From positions 1 to 64,000 of the forward strand of contig JAOZHW010000022.1 in assembly GCA_026014685.1 (NCBI GenBank): 64,000 nucleotides of DNA, given 5' to 3'. Below, in pieces: positions 8,642 through 18,032 of this stretch (its first letter is position 1; the number at the start of each line of letters is the position of its first letter). The DNA comes from Candidatus Bathyarchaeota archaeon (GTDB lineage Archaea; Thermoproteota; Bathyarchaeia; Bathyarchaeales; Bathycorpusculaceae). The notes under the pieces are model-generated. The model was not told where the DNA came from. It saw only the letters and a list, made by a program, of their open reading frames with translations, and ran no database searches. The translations under genes and the position numbers were made by a program.

Positions 8642-9694
8642 ATGGACTCCGTTAATGTTTTAATCACTTGCTCAGGTGGTGTAATAAGTCCAAGCCACAT
8701 CCATAGTTTACGCTTTAATCCAGACAACAGAGCACTAAAAATAATAGGCACAGACATAAACGCTCCCTGCATTGGGCAGTGCATAGCAGATAAATTCTAT
8801 CAGGTACCGCCAGGCGATTCTCCTATTTATGTAGAAAAAATGATGGAGATATGCTCAAAAGAGTCAGTTGATGTACTTTTTCCCGCTTCACATGAAGAAG
8901 CATTAGTGCTGTCTAAAAACAGTGATTCCTTTAAGAAAAATGGTACCATAGTTGCCATATCCAAATATGATGTTCTGGAAAAAGCATTCAATAAAGGTCG
9001 AGCTTACCAAACTTTAAAGCAGCATAATTTACCCTGTCCCGAATTTCGGATCGTGAAAAGCTTAAAGGAATTTGAAGATGCTTCACATAGACTTGGAATC
9101 GGCGAAAAAAAAATCGTGATGAAACCAGTCTTATCACGGGGTGGCAGAGGCGCAAGAATATTAACTACAGAAAATCTTACACATCACCTCTTGAATGATA
9201 AACCCGGTTATCTCGATACTAGCTATGATGAGGCCCTAAAAGCGCTCAGTGTTATTGATGAAAAAATTTTTCCCGAACTTGTTTTAATGGAGTATCTTCC
9301 GGGGACAATTTATAGCGTGGATTTTTTGGCTATAAACGGTGAAGCTTTGATGATTGTTCCTAAAGTACGTGTCTATGGTAACGCAAGCCAAACAATCGTG
9401 GGCAAAGTGAAAAGAGACCCGTTAATTGAGGCTACAATTAGAAATATAAGCCATGCTTTCGGCTTTGATTACACAATAAACATTGAATTAGGCTGTAACT
9501 CTGCTGGTGAGCCTTTGCCTTTCGATTTTAACCCGCGCGTTGCGGCGTCAGTTGCATTTTGCAGTGCCGCCGGAGCTAATATTTTGTACTATGCACTAAA
9601 AATGGCGTTAAATGAAGAATTGCCAAAAGTAACTGTCAAAGACAACATTCTGATGCTTCGTTACTTCAAGGAGCAATACCTGAACTTGGGATAG
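8642..9694 (+). CDS. ATP-grasp carboxylate-amine ligase-like protein
   Basis: 350 residues. A Rossmann-like pre-ATP domain with VNVLITCSGGVISPSHIHSL (carbamoyl-phosphate-synthase-large-chain type) is followed by the ATP-grasp fold. KIVMKPVLSRGGRGARIL (near residue 165) is the nucleotide loop, LVLMEYLPGTIYSVDFL (near 220) the next strand, and LPFDFNPRVAASV (near 300) carries metal-binding residues. Such enzymes join a carboxylate to an amine through an acyl phosphate. Between WbqC and a HAD phosphatase it may decorate an amino sugar or a small precursor; substrate unknown. Confidence 0.8.
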   Translation: MDSVNVLITCSGGVISPSHIHSLRFNPDNRALKIIGTDINAPCIGQCIADKFYQVPPGDSPIYVEKMMEICSKESVDVLFPASHEEALVLSKNSDSFKKNGTIVAISKYDVLEKAFNKGRAYQTLKQHNLPCPEFRIVKSLKEFEDASHRLGIGEKKIVMKPVLSRGGRGARILTTENLTHHLLNDKPGYLDTSYDEALKALSVIDEKIFPELVLMEYLPGTIYSVDFLAINGEALMIVPKVRVYGNASQTIVGKVKRDPLIEATIRNISHAFGFDYTINIELGCNSAGEPLPFDFNPRVAASVAFCSAAGANILYYALKMALNEELPKVTVKDNILMLRYFKEQYLNLG

Positions 9695-9697
9695 CAC

Positions 9698-10414
9698 ATG
9701 TCGCTTATCGATACTGTGATATTTGATCTAGACGGAGTGCTATACGACGAACGACAGTATTTTTATGCTGCTTTTGCTGAAATTGCTGATTTTCTTTCCA
9801 AAAAATCGAAATTTTCACAGCATCAAATCCGCGATAAACTCTGGGCTGATTTTCAAAAGAAATCAAGCATTTACCCTCATCTTTTCAATGACTTATTAAC
9901 TGACTACGACATTGATAAGAATTTGCTCACGAATATCTTAACTTTGTTTTCCACGGTGAAACCCAATCTAAAACTATATCATAGTGCAGAATTGCTGCTT
10001 AAAACATTGAGAAACGAAAATTTCAAGTTGGGTTTACTTACCAATGGAAACGTTGAAACCCAGCGTAATAAAGTAAGATTGCTGAAAATTGAAGATTACT
10101 TTAATGCAATTGTTTACGCACGTCAGTTAGGCGCTGCTTTTGAAAAGCCTAACACACAAGCTTTCGAAGCAGTGCTTTCCGCTTTATCTTCAAAACCTGA
10201 GAAAGCCATCTATCTCGGAGACAATCCATATACTGATTTTGTAGGTGCTAAACAACTCGGAATTAAAACAATTAGGCTATTGTCTGGAGAATTTAGAGGT
10301 GTTCATCTAGGTCTCGCTTATGAGGCAGACTTTGTTGCTGATAATCTCGATCATGCAAGCCGAATTATTCTAAAAATTCAAAAATCTGGGAAAGAAAGAG
10401 AACGTATCGTATAG
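9698..10414 (+). CDS. HAD-superfamily hydrolase (subfamily I phosphatase)
   Basis: 238 residues, starting 3 bases after the ATP-grasp gene. All four HAD motifs are present: DLDGVLYDE (residues 9-17, nucleophile Asp), LLTNGN (near 107), the lysine in FEKPNTQAF (near 148) and GDNPYTDF (near 170). The cap lies between motifs 1 and 2. It probably dephosphorylates a sugar phosphate made in this pathway, as in nucleotide-sugar routes. Confidence 0.85.
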   Translation: MSLIDTVIFDLDGVLYDERQYFYAAFAEIADFLSKKSKFSQHQIRDKLWADFQKKSSIYPHLFNDLLTDYDIDKNLLTNILTLFSTVKPNLKLYHSAELLLKTLRNENFKLGLLTNGNVETQRNKVRLLKIEDYFNAIVYARQLGAAFEKPNTQAFEAVLSALSSKPEKAIYLGDNPYTDFVGAKQLGIKTIRLLSGEFRGVHLGLAYEADFVADNLDHASRIILKIQKSGKERERIV

Positions 10415-10584
10415 GCGCTACATACCCAACTTTTTGTAAAGAAAGCAATAGAGGCTATACTATCTGAAATAAAGGCTACATTGAATAGTCACGTGCACAC
10501 AAACGGATACATAGAAACAATAGGGGCTTTTAATTCAAACTAGAAAATCTTGATTGATACAAATTGCCGGAAGACACGATATAT

Positions 10585-11565
10585 ATGAGCAAAAAGCAAA
10601 ACAAAAATTCTGAACTAGAAAAAAATCGAATACTTGTAACCGGCGGCGCTGGTTTTATAGGCTCGCATCTTGTGGATGAACTTCTTGCGCGAGGGCACTC
10701 TGTCACTGTGCTTGATAATCTATCGAGCGGTGTATTAGAAAATCTTAGAAGCCATAGTTCGTTAAAATTTATTAAAGGTGATATCTCCGACATAGACCTA
10801 GTTGACAGTATAGTCAAGCATTCTGATGTAGTTTTTCATTTAGCAGAGTATATCCCTATCACTAAAAATTTTGGTAGCGGCCATGTGGTCAAATTTTCAA
10901 TCGATGCCCCTTTGCAGGATTTTGATACAAGCGCAAGAGGAACTCTAATTGTTCTCAATTCAGCTAAAAAATATAGTAAAAAATTCATCTTTACTTCAAC
11001 TGCTGCAGTTTATGGCGAATCCGATCATCTTCTTAAAGAAAGCGATCAACCCTTGCCAATATCACCCTATGGCGCTTCAAAACTATGCGCCGAGGAATAC
11101 GTTAGACTTTATTATCGAATTTATAAAATGCCTGTTTCCATAGTTCGATTTTTTAATGTCTATGGACCCCGGCAGTTGAAATATATAATGTACGATTTAC
11201 TTTTGAAAGTAAAAGAAAACCCTAATCGTATTGAAATGCTTGGTACTGGAGAAGAAATGAGAGATTTCGTATATGTTGCAGATGCAATCAAAGCCTTGCT
11301 TTTGGTGTCGCAAGACGAATTTTCAGTAGGCGAAGTATACAACGTAGCTTCTGGCAGACAAACCACAATACGCGAAGTCGCCGCTGCCTTACTGAAAATC
11401 TATGGTGTTGACACACATATCGATTTTATAGGTTCAAGTTGGAAGGGCGATGTAAAGCATCTGGTAGCGGATACATCAAAGATTTCTACAATAGGCTATA
11501 AGCCTTCATACTGCTTAGAGGCTGGCCTGGAAAACTTTGTCAACTGGTTCAAATCGAGCTCATAG
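10585..11565 (+). CDS. NAD-dependent epimerase/dehydratase, UDP-glucose 4-epimerase-like
   Basis: 326 residues from ATG 10585; a TTG at 10564 would add 7. Extended short-chain dehydrogenase signatures: VTGGAGFIGSHLVDELLARG for NAD binding (residues 15-34), FTSTAAVYGES with the catalytic Ser/Thr region, and SPYGASKLCAEEY with the YxxxK pair (near 160). RFFNVYGPRQ and RDFVYVADAIKAL are typical of GalE-like enzymes. It makes or epimerises a nucleotide sugar for the surrounding transferases. A second paralogue lies at 27743-28681. Confidence 0.85.
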   Translation: MSKKQNKNSELEKNRILVTGGAGFIGSHLVDELLARGHSVTVLDNLSSGVLENLRSHSSLKFIKGDISDIDLVDSIVKHSDVVFHLAEYIPITKNFGSGHVVKFSIDAPLQDFDTSARGTLIVLNSAKKYSKKFIFTSTAAVYGESDHLLKESDQPLPISPYGASKLCAEEYVRLYYRIYKMPVSIVRFFNVYGPRQLKYIMYDLLLKVKENPNRIEMLGTGEEMRDFVYVADAIKALLLVSQDEFSVGEVYNVASGRQTTIREVAAALLKIYGVDTHIDFIGSSWKGDVKHLVADTSKISTIGYKPSYCLEAGLENFVNWFKSSS

Positions 11566-11610
11566 CTATATGAGCATAACCCACAGAAAAATTTCATTTT
11601 TGGTGAGAAA

Positions 11611-12843
11611 TTGAAGATAGGTCTAATAGCTCCGGAGTTTTTGCCAAATTGGGGTGGAGTAGGTACATACTGTGTTGAACTAGTCAAAAATTTGTGCAAA
11701 GATCCTAATCTCGAAATCCATGTAATTACCCTGCTTAGGAATATTAAACGAATAGACGGCTCTGATAGTTCATACACAGAAACAGACATTCTTAACTATT
11801 TCAATAATAAAATCCATCTGCATATAATTTCAGGCGCTAGCGAGACTTTCCTTTATAACAGCCAATTTCAGTATCAACTATTTAGACAGTTGCCCGAAAT
11901 CGTTAAAGAAAATGAAATCGAATTGCTTCATTCTCAGCATGCTCATATGTCTGACATTTTATCCAAGTTAAGGCTAAAAACTCCGACAGTAACGACAATC
12001 CATAGTACAGTAAAAAATCAAGTTGACGGAATCAAGATTACTAACCAGAAATGGTCTGAGATGGATTCATCTGAGCATTTTGAGCTTGCCTTGTATCCTA
12101 TGTTGCGACTGGCCGAAAGGTTTTACCTGAGAAAGAGCGCTCGTCAGATGAATATTTTTGTCTCAAAATGGACTAAAACACATATTAAACAAAATTATCA
12201 GTATGCCTATGTTGATGGGCCTGTTATTCATAACGGTGTCGATGCCCAGCAGTTTTCGCCATCAAAACACTCCGATTCTAACATACTTAGTGATATCTCT
12301 GATCCAGTAATACTTTATGCGTCAAGGCTAACGGTTGCACGCGGAGCACATATTTTAGCCCAGGCTATACCTGAAATTTTGAAGGTTAACAAAAATGTTC
12401 ATTTCGTTTTTGCGGGGTCTGGATACGTTAAATCTCTTCGCGATATTCTTGAGCAAAAAGGTGTTCCTAAAGATAAGGTAACCTTGTTGGGGTATGTGGA
12501 TTACAAAGACTTGCCATCGCTTTATGCAAAATCTTATGCTTATGCCATGCCTACCTCTTGGGAAAATCTTCCCTTTAAGCTTCTGGAGGCAATGAGTTCT
12601 GGCAGACCAGTTATAACCACCGCCGTTGGTGGAATACCGGAAGTAGTCAAAAATGGTTATAACGGTCTGTTTACTTTCAGAACGCCGCATGCTATCGCTG
12701 AAACCGTTATTCAGCTTTTAGATGATCCCAAACTAGCAAATAGGTTAGGCGAGAACGCACGTAAAACCGTTGTGGATAATTTCACATGGACAGAAACAGC
12801 GAGAAAAACCAAGCAGGTGTATGAAAAAATCTTAATTGCTTAA
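11611..12843 (+). CDS. Family 4 glycosyltransferase
   Basis: 410 residues with the two-Rossmann GT-B layout. The acceptor-side glycine-rich loop is FLPNWGGVGTYCVELVKNL (near residue 15). The donor side has ILYASRLTVARGAHILAQAI (near 235), VTLLGYVDYKDLPSLYAKS, and the E-x7-E-type motif around PFKLLEAMSSGRPVITT (near 325), followed by GGIPEVV. It is a retaining enzyme using a nucleotide-sugar donor at the cytoplasmic face. Start TTG at 11611. Confidence 0.85.
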   Translation: MKIGLIAPEFLPNWGGVGTYCVELVKNLCKDPNLEIHVITLLRNIKRIDGSDSSYTETDILNYFNNKIHLHIISGASETFLYNSQFQYQLFRQLPEIVKENEIELLHSQHAHMSDILSKLRLKTPTVTTIHSTVKNQVDGIKITNQKWSEMDSSEHFELALYPMLRLAERFYLRKSARQMNIFVSKWTKTHIKQNYQYAYVDGPVIHNGVDAQQFSPSKHSDSNILSDISDPVILYASRLTVARGAHILAQAIPEILKVNKNVHFVFAGSGYVKSLRDILEQKGVPKDKVTLLGYVDYKDLPSLYAKSYAYAMPTSWENLPFKLLEAMSSGRPVITTAVGGIPEVVKNGYNGLFTFRTPHAIAETVIQLLDDPKLANRLGENARKTVVDNFTWTETARKTKQVYEKILIA

Positions 12844-12871
12844 ATAGAAAACATATCAAATCGGTGAAAAA

Positions 12872-14311
12872 ATGAAGATTTTGCTTGTCAACCCCCCCAG
12901 ATTCAAGGGTATTCCTGTTATCCGAGAAGAAAGATGTGAAGTTACCGACAGATACTCGGTTCTTCCCCCTTATAGTCTTCTACAAATAGCCTCCTTACTA
13001 AAATCTAACTCTCATGAAGTATCCTTGATAGATGCAAACGGTTTGAACCTTTCTTGGGATCAAATCAAAAAAGGGATTGTGTGTTCAAATTATGACGCTT
13101 TGATTTTTAGGTTTACCCCAACCACTTTTGGTGAAGATATTAAAGTAGCCGCTATCTCAAAGACAAGTCATCGAAACGCATGGACTATTGGAATTTGTTG
13201 GACCCTTCAAACTCTTCCCGAAAGCGTGTTGCAAACCGCTAGCGAACTTGATATTTATATACGGCATGAATATGAAACAGTAACACCAAGCCTCGTATCA
13301 GCTTTAAGTCAAGGTAATGATCTATCTTCTGTTCGGGGCATAGCATACCGTGATGGGAGCAAAATTAACGTTAATGACCCTGCTGAGCCCTTATCAAATT
13401 GGGCAAATATGCCTTTACCCGATTATGATTTGCTTCCGTCACTCAAAAATTATTACATAAATACTCATCATGGTTCGCCATTTACGATTATGTATGCCGG
13501 TAAAGGTTGTCCTTTTTCCTGCATTTATTGCACAGAAAGACATACAAAATTAAAGAATCGATCTGCAGCGAGCATTATCGAGGAATTGCGTTTTCTTAAA
13601 CAGAAATACAATGTAAAAACACTTTCTTTCTTTGATGAGACTTTCACAATCGACAAAGAAAGAACAATAACAATTGCAAATGCTATTAAAAAAGAAAAAA
13701 TGAATATCGTCTGGTACTGCAATACACGTGTTAATCTTGTTGATGAATCTTTGTTGAAAATCATGTATGCTGGAGGTTGTAGAGGAATATCTTTTGGGAT
13801 AGAATCAGGTAGTCAAAAGATTCTTGATAATGCCGAGAAAGGTATTACTGTTCAGCAAGCTGAATATGCTATAAGACTTGTGAAAAAGGTTGGAATAAAG
13901 GTCTACTGTAGTTTCATTTTTGGTTTGCCTGGTGAAAACTGGGACACAGTTAAGGAAACTATAAAATTCGTAAAACGGACATTGCCAACAGGTGCCCAAT
14001 TTAATGTTGCTGTTCCATATCCTGGAACTGAACTTCAAAGAATCGCTACAGAAAAAGGTTGGATCGGCAAAGACATCAGTTGGCATGAATTATACCAGCA
14101 TGAATCTGTAATGAGAACAGACGAATTGACCAGTTTTGATTTGGATAAAGCTAGAAAAATGGCTTATCAAGCACTATACTTTAACAACCGATGGTGGATG
14201 AATAATATTTGGTATACTTTTAGACATATAGAGGACTTACCTCTTGCCGCTAGATATGCGATCAAAATAGTAAACAACTATATTTTCCATAAAATGGAGC
14301 ATGCACACTGA
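12872..14311 (+). CDS. B12-binding-domain radical SAM protein
   Basis: 479 residues. The N-terminal 140 residues form a cobalamin-binding-like Rossmann domain (KILLVNPPRF, then YSLLQIASLLKSNSHEVSLI). The radical SAM core carries CPFSCIYC (C-x3-C-x2-C, near residue 214). Later motifs SFFDETF, GGCRGISFGIESGSQ and YCSFIFGLPGE are typical of this class. There is no DXHXXG loop at the usual place, as in many members. It sits between GT4 genes, so it probably modifies a glycan, lipid carrier or lipid, for example by methylation or C-C chemistry; the reaction is not predictable from sequence. Confidence 0.85.
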   Translation: MKILLVNPPRFKGIPVIREERCEVTDRYSVLPPYSLLQIASLLKSNSHEVSLIDANGLNLSWDQIKKGIVCSNYDALIFRFTPTTFGEDIKVAAISKTSHRNAWTIGICWTLQTLPESVLQTASELDIYIRHEYETVTPSLVSALSQGNDLSSVRGIAYRDGSKINVNDPAEPLSNWANMPLPDYDLLPSLKNYYINTHHGSPFTIMYAGKGCPFSCIYCTERHTKLKNRSAASIIEELRFLKQKYNVKTLSFFDETFTIDKERTITIANAIKKEKMNIVWYCNTRVNLVDESLLKIMYAGGCRGISFGIESGSQKILDNAEKGITVQQAEYAIRLVKKVGIKVYCSFIFGLPGENWDTVKETIKFVKRTLPTGAQFNVAVPYPGTELQRIATEKGWIGKDISWHELYQHESVMRTDELTSFDLDKARKMAYQALYFNNRWWMNNIWYTFRHIEDLPLAARYAIKIVNNYIFHKMEHAH

Positions 14312-14363
14312 ATTCTTGTTCTTTATGAAATTGTAGTAATCATTTTTAATTAGCGGATACCAA

Positions 14364-15551
14364 ATGGAAACTCTGAAATTTTTGTTAACATCAACATTTT
14401 TCCCTCCTTATCATATTGGAGGCGATGCAATCCACGTTGGATGTTTAGCCCAAGAATTAACTAGACTCGGCCATAAAGTTAATGTTCTGCATAGTATAGA
14501 TGCATATGAGCTCAAACGAAAAAGTATACCTAAAGAAAGCGGAGATACTGGAATTTATGTTTACTCAATTAAATCACCTTTACATTACACTTCTTATTTA
14601 GCCTATTTGTTTGGTGGATCCCCTTTAGTGGAGCGGAAATTCAAGTTTTTGGTAAATGAAATCAAACCTGACATAGTCCATCATCATAATATCTCTCTGC
14701 TAAGTTACAGACTTTTAGGCAAACGTAGTAACTATTTTAATTTGTATACTGCTCATGATTTTTGGTTGGTCTGCCAGCAAAATAACCTATTGAAAAATGG
14801 CGAATTTTCCTGTGATGATTATTCATGTTTATCATGCTCAATAAGGCGTAGAAGATTTCCTCAAGTTTGGCGCTCGTTTAAAGGATTTAAGGAAGTAGTG
14901 GATGAGATTGATTGCATGATCGCACCAAGCGATTATTTGCGCAATAAGATTAGCGCACAGATACCTGTAAGAATTGAAACCATCCCTAATTTTGTTCCGA
15001 GACCTCCACTAAATATTGGTAAATCTGGTTTTTCCAATTTCTTCCTTTATGCTGGCGTTTTAGAAAAACATAAAGGAATATTAAATTTGATTAACCTATT
15101 TGCAGATCCTCATATTGAGTCAAATCTCTTGATTGCTGGACAAGGTAGCCTGATGCCGAGTATAAAAGCTTCTATAAACAAACTCGGTCTAGAAAAAAAG
15201 ATAATTTTACTTGGTTGGACGAATCACGATTTATTGTATCGTTTGTTAAATGACGCAAATGCACTCATAGTGCCCTCGATATGTCCTGAAAATAATCCTT
15301 TGATTATTTTGGAAGCTTTTTCTATGGGGTGTCCCGTTATAGCTTCTAGAATTGGTGGAATACCAGAAATAGTTCAAAAATTAAACAAGAATCTAGTTTA
15401 TGAAGATTTGAATACCCTTAGACAGCTAGTAATGAGTTTTTCTAAAAAAGAGTTTTCACCAGAACACATAAAATCGATTTATAGCCAAAACTATTCTCCA
15501 GAAGCGTATGTAAAAAAATATTTTGAAAAATTAAATCGCTGTGGGTCTTAA
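14364..15551 (+). CDS. Family 4 glycosyltransferase with Cys-rich insert
   Basis: 395 residues, GT-B fold. The acceptor-side start is FFPPYHIGGDAIHVGCLAQE. The donor domain has FFLYAGVLEKHKGILNLINL, IILLGWTNHDLLYRLL and NNPLIILEAFSMGCPVIASR with its Glu pair, ending GGIPEIV. A short insert with several cysteines (SCDDYSCLSCSIRRR, near 150-165) matches the Cys motif seen in one GT4 subgroup. It could bind zinc; that is inference. Confidence 0.82.
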   Translation: METLKFLLTSTFFPPYHIGGDAIHVGCLAQELTRLGHKVNVLHSIDAYELKRKSIPKESGDTGIYVYSIKSPLHYTSYLAYLFGGSPLVERKFKFLVNEIKPDIVHHHNISLLSYRLLGKRSNYFNLYTAHDFWLVCQQNNLLKNGEFSCDDYSCLSCSIRRRRFPQVWRSFKGFKEVVDEIDCMIAPSDYLRNKISAQIPVRIETIPNFVPRPPLNIGKSGFSNFFLYAGVLEKHKGILNLINLFADPHIESNLLIAGQGSLMPSIKASINKLGLEKKIILLGWTNHDLLYRLLNDANALIVPSICPENNPLIILEAFSMGCPVIASRIGGIPEIVQKLNKNLVYEDLNTLRQLVMSFSKKEFSPEHIKSIYSQNYSPEAYVKKYFEKLNRCGS

Positions 15552-15645
15552 AAGGATTGATATCCTTTTCACCAAATAAAAAAGAGTAGAAATCAAAATC
15601 GTTAACTACCTGTCAAATAGTAATCAATTCAAATGAGGCATTTTT

Positions 15646-16770
15646 TTGCGTATACTTTTTGTATCTTTCGAAAAATCATCGATGTCGAACGCCTATAACC
15701 ACCGCATATTTAACCTTGAGCGTCATTGCAGGCAGGCAGGCGCCGAAACAAGTAAACTTTTCCTTGGGGATCTTTTCTTCGGTTCTCCCGTACTAATTCA
15801 GCCTTTGAATATTCCTTTTATCTTAAAATACTTACGTAAATTTGATGTTATCCATGCTGGAGGATCTGGTGCGGCTTTTTTCTTTGCTTTAGTATCGCCC
15901 TTACTTGGTAATAACACTAAAGTCGTGTATGATGTGCATAGCGATGTATTGACTGAGGTCCATTTGACTCATAAGGGCCTATTTGACTTTGCAGGTTACT
16001 TCGCAGAATTCGAGATGATATTCACTGAGTATGTCGCAATTCGCTTTGTCAACTATTATGTTGCGTCGTCGTCGGAATTAAAACGAAGATTACTTAAACG
16101 AAAAAGTCGAATTAAACCTGAAAACATTGAGATCATTGTAAACGGTGTTGATTTGCAACAATTCAGGCCTCAAGAAGAAACTGTCTCTTCAAGTAGTGAT
16201 AGGCATTTTACTGTCACTTACGCTGGTTCATTTTACAAGGTTGAATCAGTTGATATTTTGGTGCGCGCTGCTGAAATTTTACGTGACGAGTGTATAACTT
16301 TCAAGTTTATTGGTTTTCGAACTGAAGATTCAAGTTATAAGTTGGAAATCCAAAAAAGGATAGGCGATAAAGCGGTATTGGTGGACTGGTTGTCAAGAAA
16401 TGAACTTGTGGTTGAACTTCAAAAGTCTGATGTCTTGGTAATTCCAGGCGACTCTACTTGCAGCAAACAATCCAAAAATAGGTCCGCTGTTTTTGTTACA
16501 AAATTTGCTGAATTTTTAGCAGTTGGAAAACCAGTTATAATAACTACGCTGGATTTGCCTTCTAAAATTGTTAAAACGTTTGATTGCGGCTTTGTCTCTG
16601 AACCTAACGCTGAATCATTGGCACTTTCTATATTGGAAGCAAAGCAAGCTCCCCGCGAGGTTCTATTAAAAAAAGGCCAAAATGGGCGGCGCTATGCTGA
16701 AAGTGAGCTTGATGTCAATATATTATGTAAACGATATTTGAGATTTTTGAACAAATTGTTTGAAAACTAA
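15646..16770 (+). CDS. Glycosyltransferase (GT4-like, GT-B fold)
   Basis: 374 residues from TTG 15646. The N-domain has DVIHAGGSGAAFFFALVSPL and VVYDVHSDVL. The C-domain opens with FTVTYAGSFYKVESVDILVR (near 185) and contains SDVLVIPGDST and the region KFAEFLAVGKPVIITT (near 300), which takes the place of the usual E-x7-E motif. Divergent from the two preceding GT4 genes but with the same architecture. Donor and acceptor unknown. Confidence 0.75.
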   Translation: MRILFVSFEKSSMSNAYNHRIFNLERHCRQAGAETSKLFLGDLFFGSPVLIQPLNIPFILKYLRKFDVIHAGGSGAAFFFALVSPLLGNNTKVVYDVHSDVLTEVHLTHKGLFDFAGYFAEFEMIFTEYVAIRFVNYYVASSSELKRRLLKRKSRIKPENIEIIVNGVDLQQFRPQEETVSSSSDRHFTVTYAGSFYKVESVDILVRAAEILRDECITFKFIGFRTEDSSYKLEIQKRIGDKAVLVDWLSRNELVVELQKSDVLVIPGDSTCSKQSKNRSAVFVTKFAEFLAVGKPVIITTLDLPSKIVKTFDCGFVSEPNAESLALSILEAKQAPREVLLKKGQNGRRYAESELDVNILCKRYLRFLNKLFEN

Positions 16771-16808
16771 AAAATTTTATTAATCTCGAAAATATTTGCA
16801 GAGTTGAT

Positions 16809-17894
16809 TTGTTTTTGAAAATTTTAATGCTAGTAAATTGGCCTGTCCATAGAGTTCAGAAATTTAATAGTGCTATTTTAAATCCTGATCAAGTAGTTTC
16901 TGGTGAGAGCTATTGGTTTTTTAAATACTGGCCTAGTAGCGTAACTGTAGATGTCATGGGGATTCAAAAAAGCGGTTTTCTTTATACTTTGGAAAAGCCT
17001 TCAAAAGTACATCTGCAATTTTTAAAAACCTTTAATAGGATTAAAAATTACGATTTAATTTTGTCTTTCGACTCTCCAAGTGCTTTTCTTTTTTCTTTGC
17101 TCAGATCAAAGATTGGTTTTCAAAAAGCAATTCCGCATATTTTGATTGATGTGGGTATGCCTATAGCGGTTGAGCGTTTTCTTAAAGATATTCCTCCAAA
17201 TTTAGTGTGCAGGCTTTTAAAGCAAGCTTTTAATCCGAATAGTGTTTCACATATTATTTTTCACTCATCTTGTCAAAGACCTTTTTATAGAGATGTTCTT
17301 GGTTTTTCCGATGATGCTCTTTCATTCGTTCCTTTTGGTGTCGAGACAGATTACTTTCGCCCTAAAAGAGTTAAAAATGAAGGTTACATATACACCGCTG
17401 GAGAATTTCGTGATTTTAATACTCTCATTGATGTTTATGAAAGATGGCATAAGGAGCTCCCAGAATTAAGGCTTCGAACTGCATTGCCTCCACCAAATTA
17501 TTTACCGCCAAAAGTCCATTGGTTGCCTAGGGCTTCAATAGCGACCTTTGTAGAAGAAGCTTTAAAATCCAAATTCGTAGTTGTTCCGCTGCATAATACC
17601 ATTAGGTCTGTGGGTCTTATGACTTGTCTTCAATCCATGGCTTTGGGGAAGGCTGTTCTTACGTCAAATGTCCCCCCAATAACTGATTATGTAATTAATG
17701 GGAAGACAGCTCTTTATTATGACCCTTATGACGTTGAAGACTTGTATAAGAAGATCATTACGCTTTTAAAAGATGCCGAGTTACTCCAAACTTTAGCTAG
17801 GACTGCAAGGGAAGAGGTAGTGGCTAATTTTACCATCGAGAAAATGGGGATTAATCTATGGGAATGTATTTCAGGTCTTTTAAAGAGGTTATAA
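16809..17894 (+). CDS. Glycosyltransferase (GT4-like, GT-B fold)
   Basis: 361 residues from TTG 16809. It has a short N-domain, a HIIFHSSCQRPFYRD segment, then VPFGVETDYFRPKR, the typical GT4 inter-domain stretch. The donor domain has SKFVVVPLHNTIRSVGLMTC and QSMALGKAVLTSNVPPITDY followed by GKTALYYDPYDVEDL. The acidic residue usually at the first E of E-x7-E is not obvious, so catalytic detail is uncertain. About 40 bases separate it from the previous transferase. Confidence 0.72.
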   Translation: MFLKILMLVNWPVHRVQKFNSAILNPDQVVSGESYWFFKYWPSSVTVDVMGIQKSGFLYTLEKPSKVHLQFLKTFNRIKNYDLILSFDSPSAFLFSLLRSKIGFQKAIPHILIDVGMPIAVERFLKDIPPNLVCRLLKQAFNPNSVSHIIFHSSCQRPFYRDVLGFSDDALSFVPFGVETDYFRPKRVKNEGYIYTAGEFRDFNTLIDVYERWHKELPELRLRTALPPPNYLPPKVHWLPRASIATFVEEALKSKFVVVPLHNTIRSVGLMTCLQSMALGKAVLTSNVPPITDYVINGKTALYYDPYDVEDLYKKIITLLKDAELLQTLARTAREEVVANFTIEKMGINLWECISGLLKRL

Positions 17895-18032
17895 CTTTTC
17901 TCGGTCACTTGTTGAACAGTATTTGTGTCGAACATGTTGCTATGAATGTTTAATTAATACGCTATATCCAGAATATAATAATAGGCGCAAGTGCTAATAT
18001 ATAATGAGCCGTAATGTGGGGATGAGATCAAA

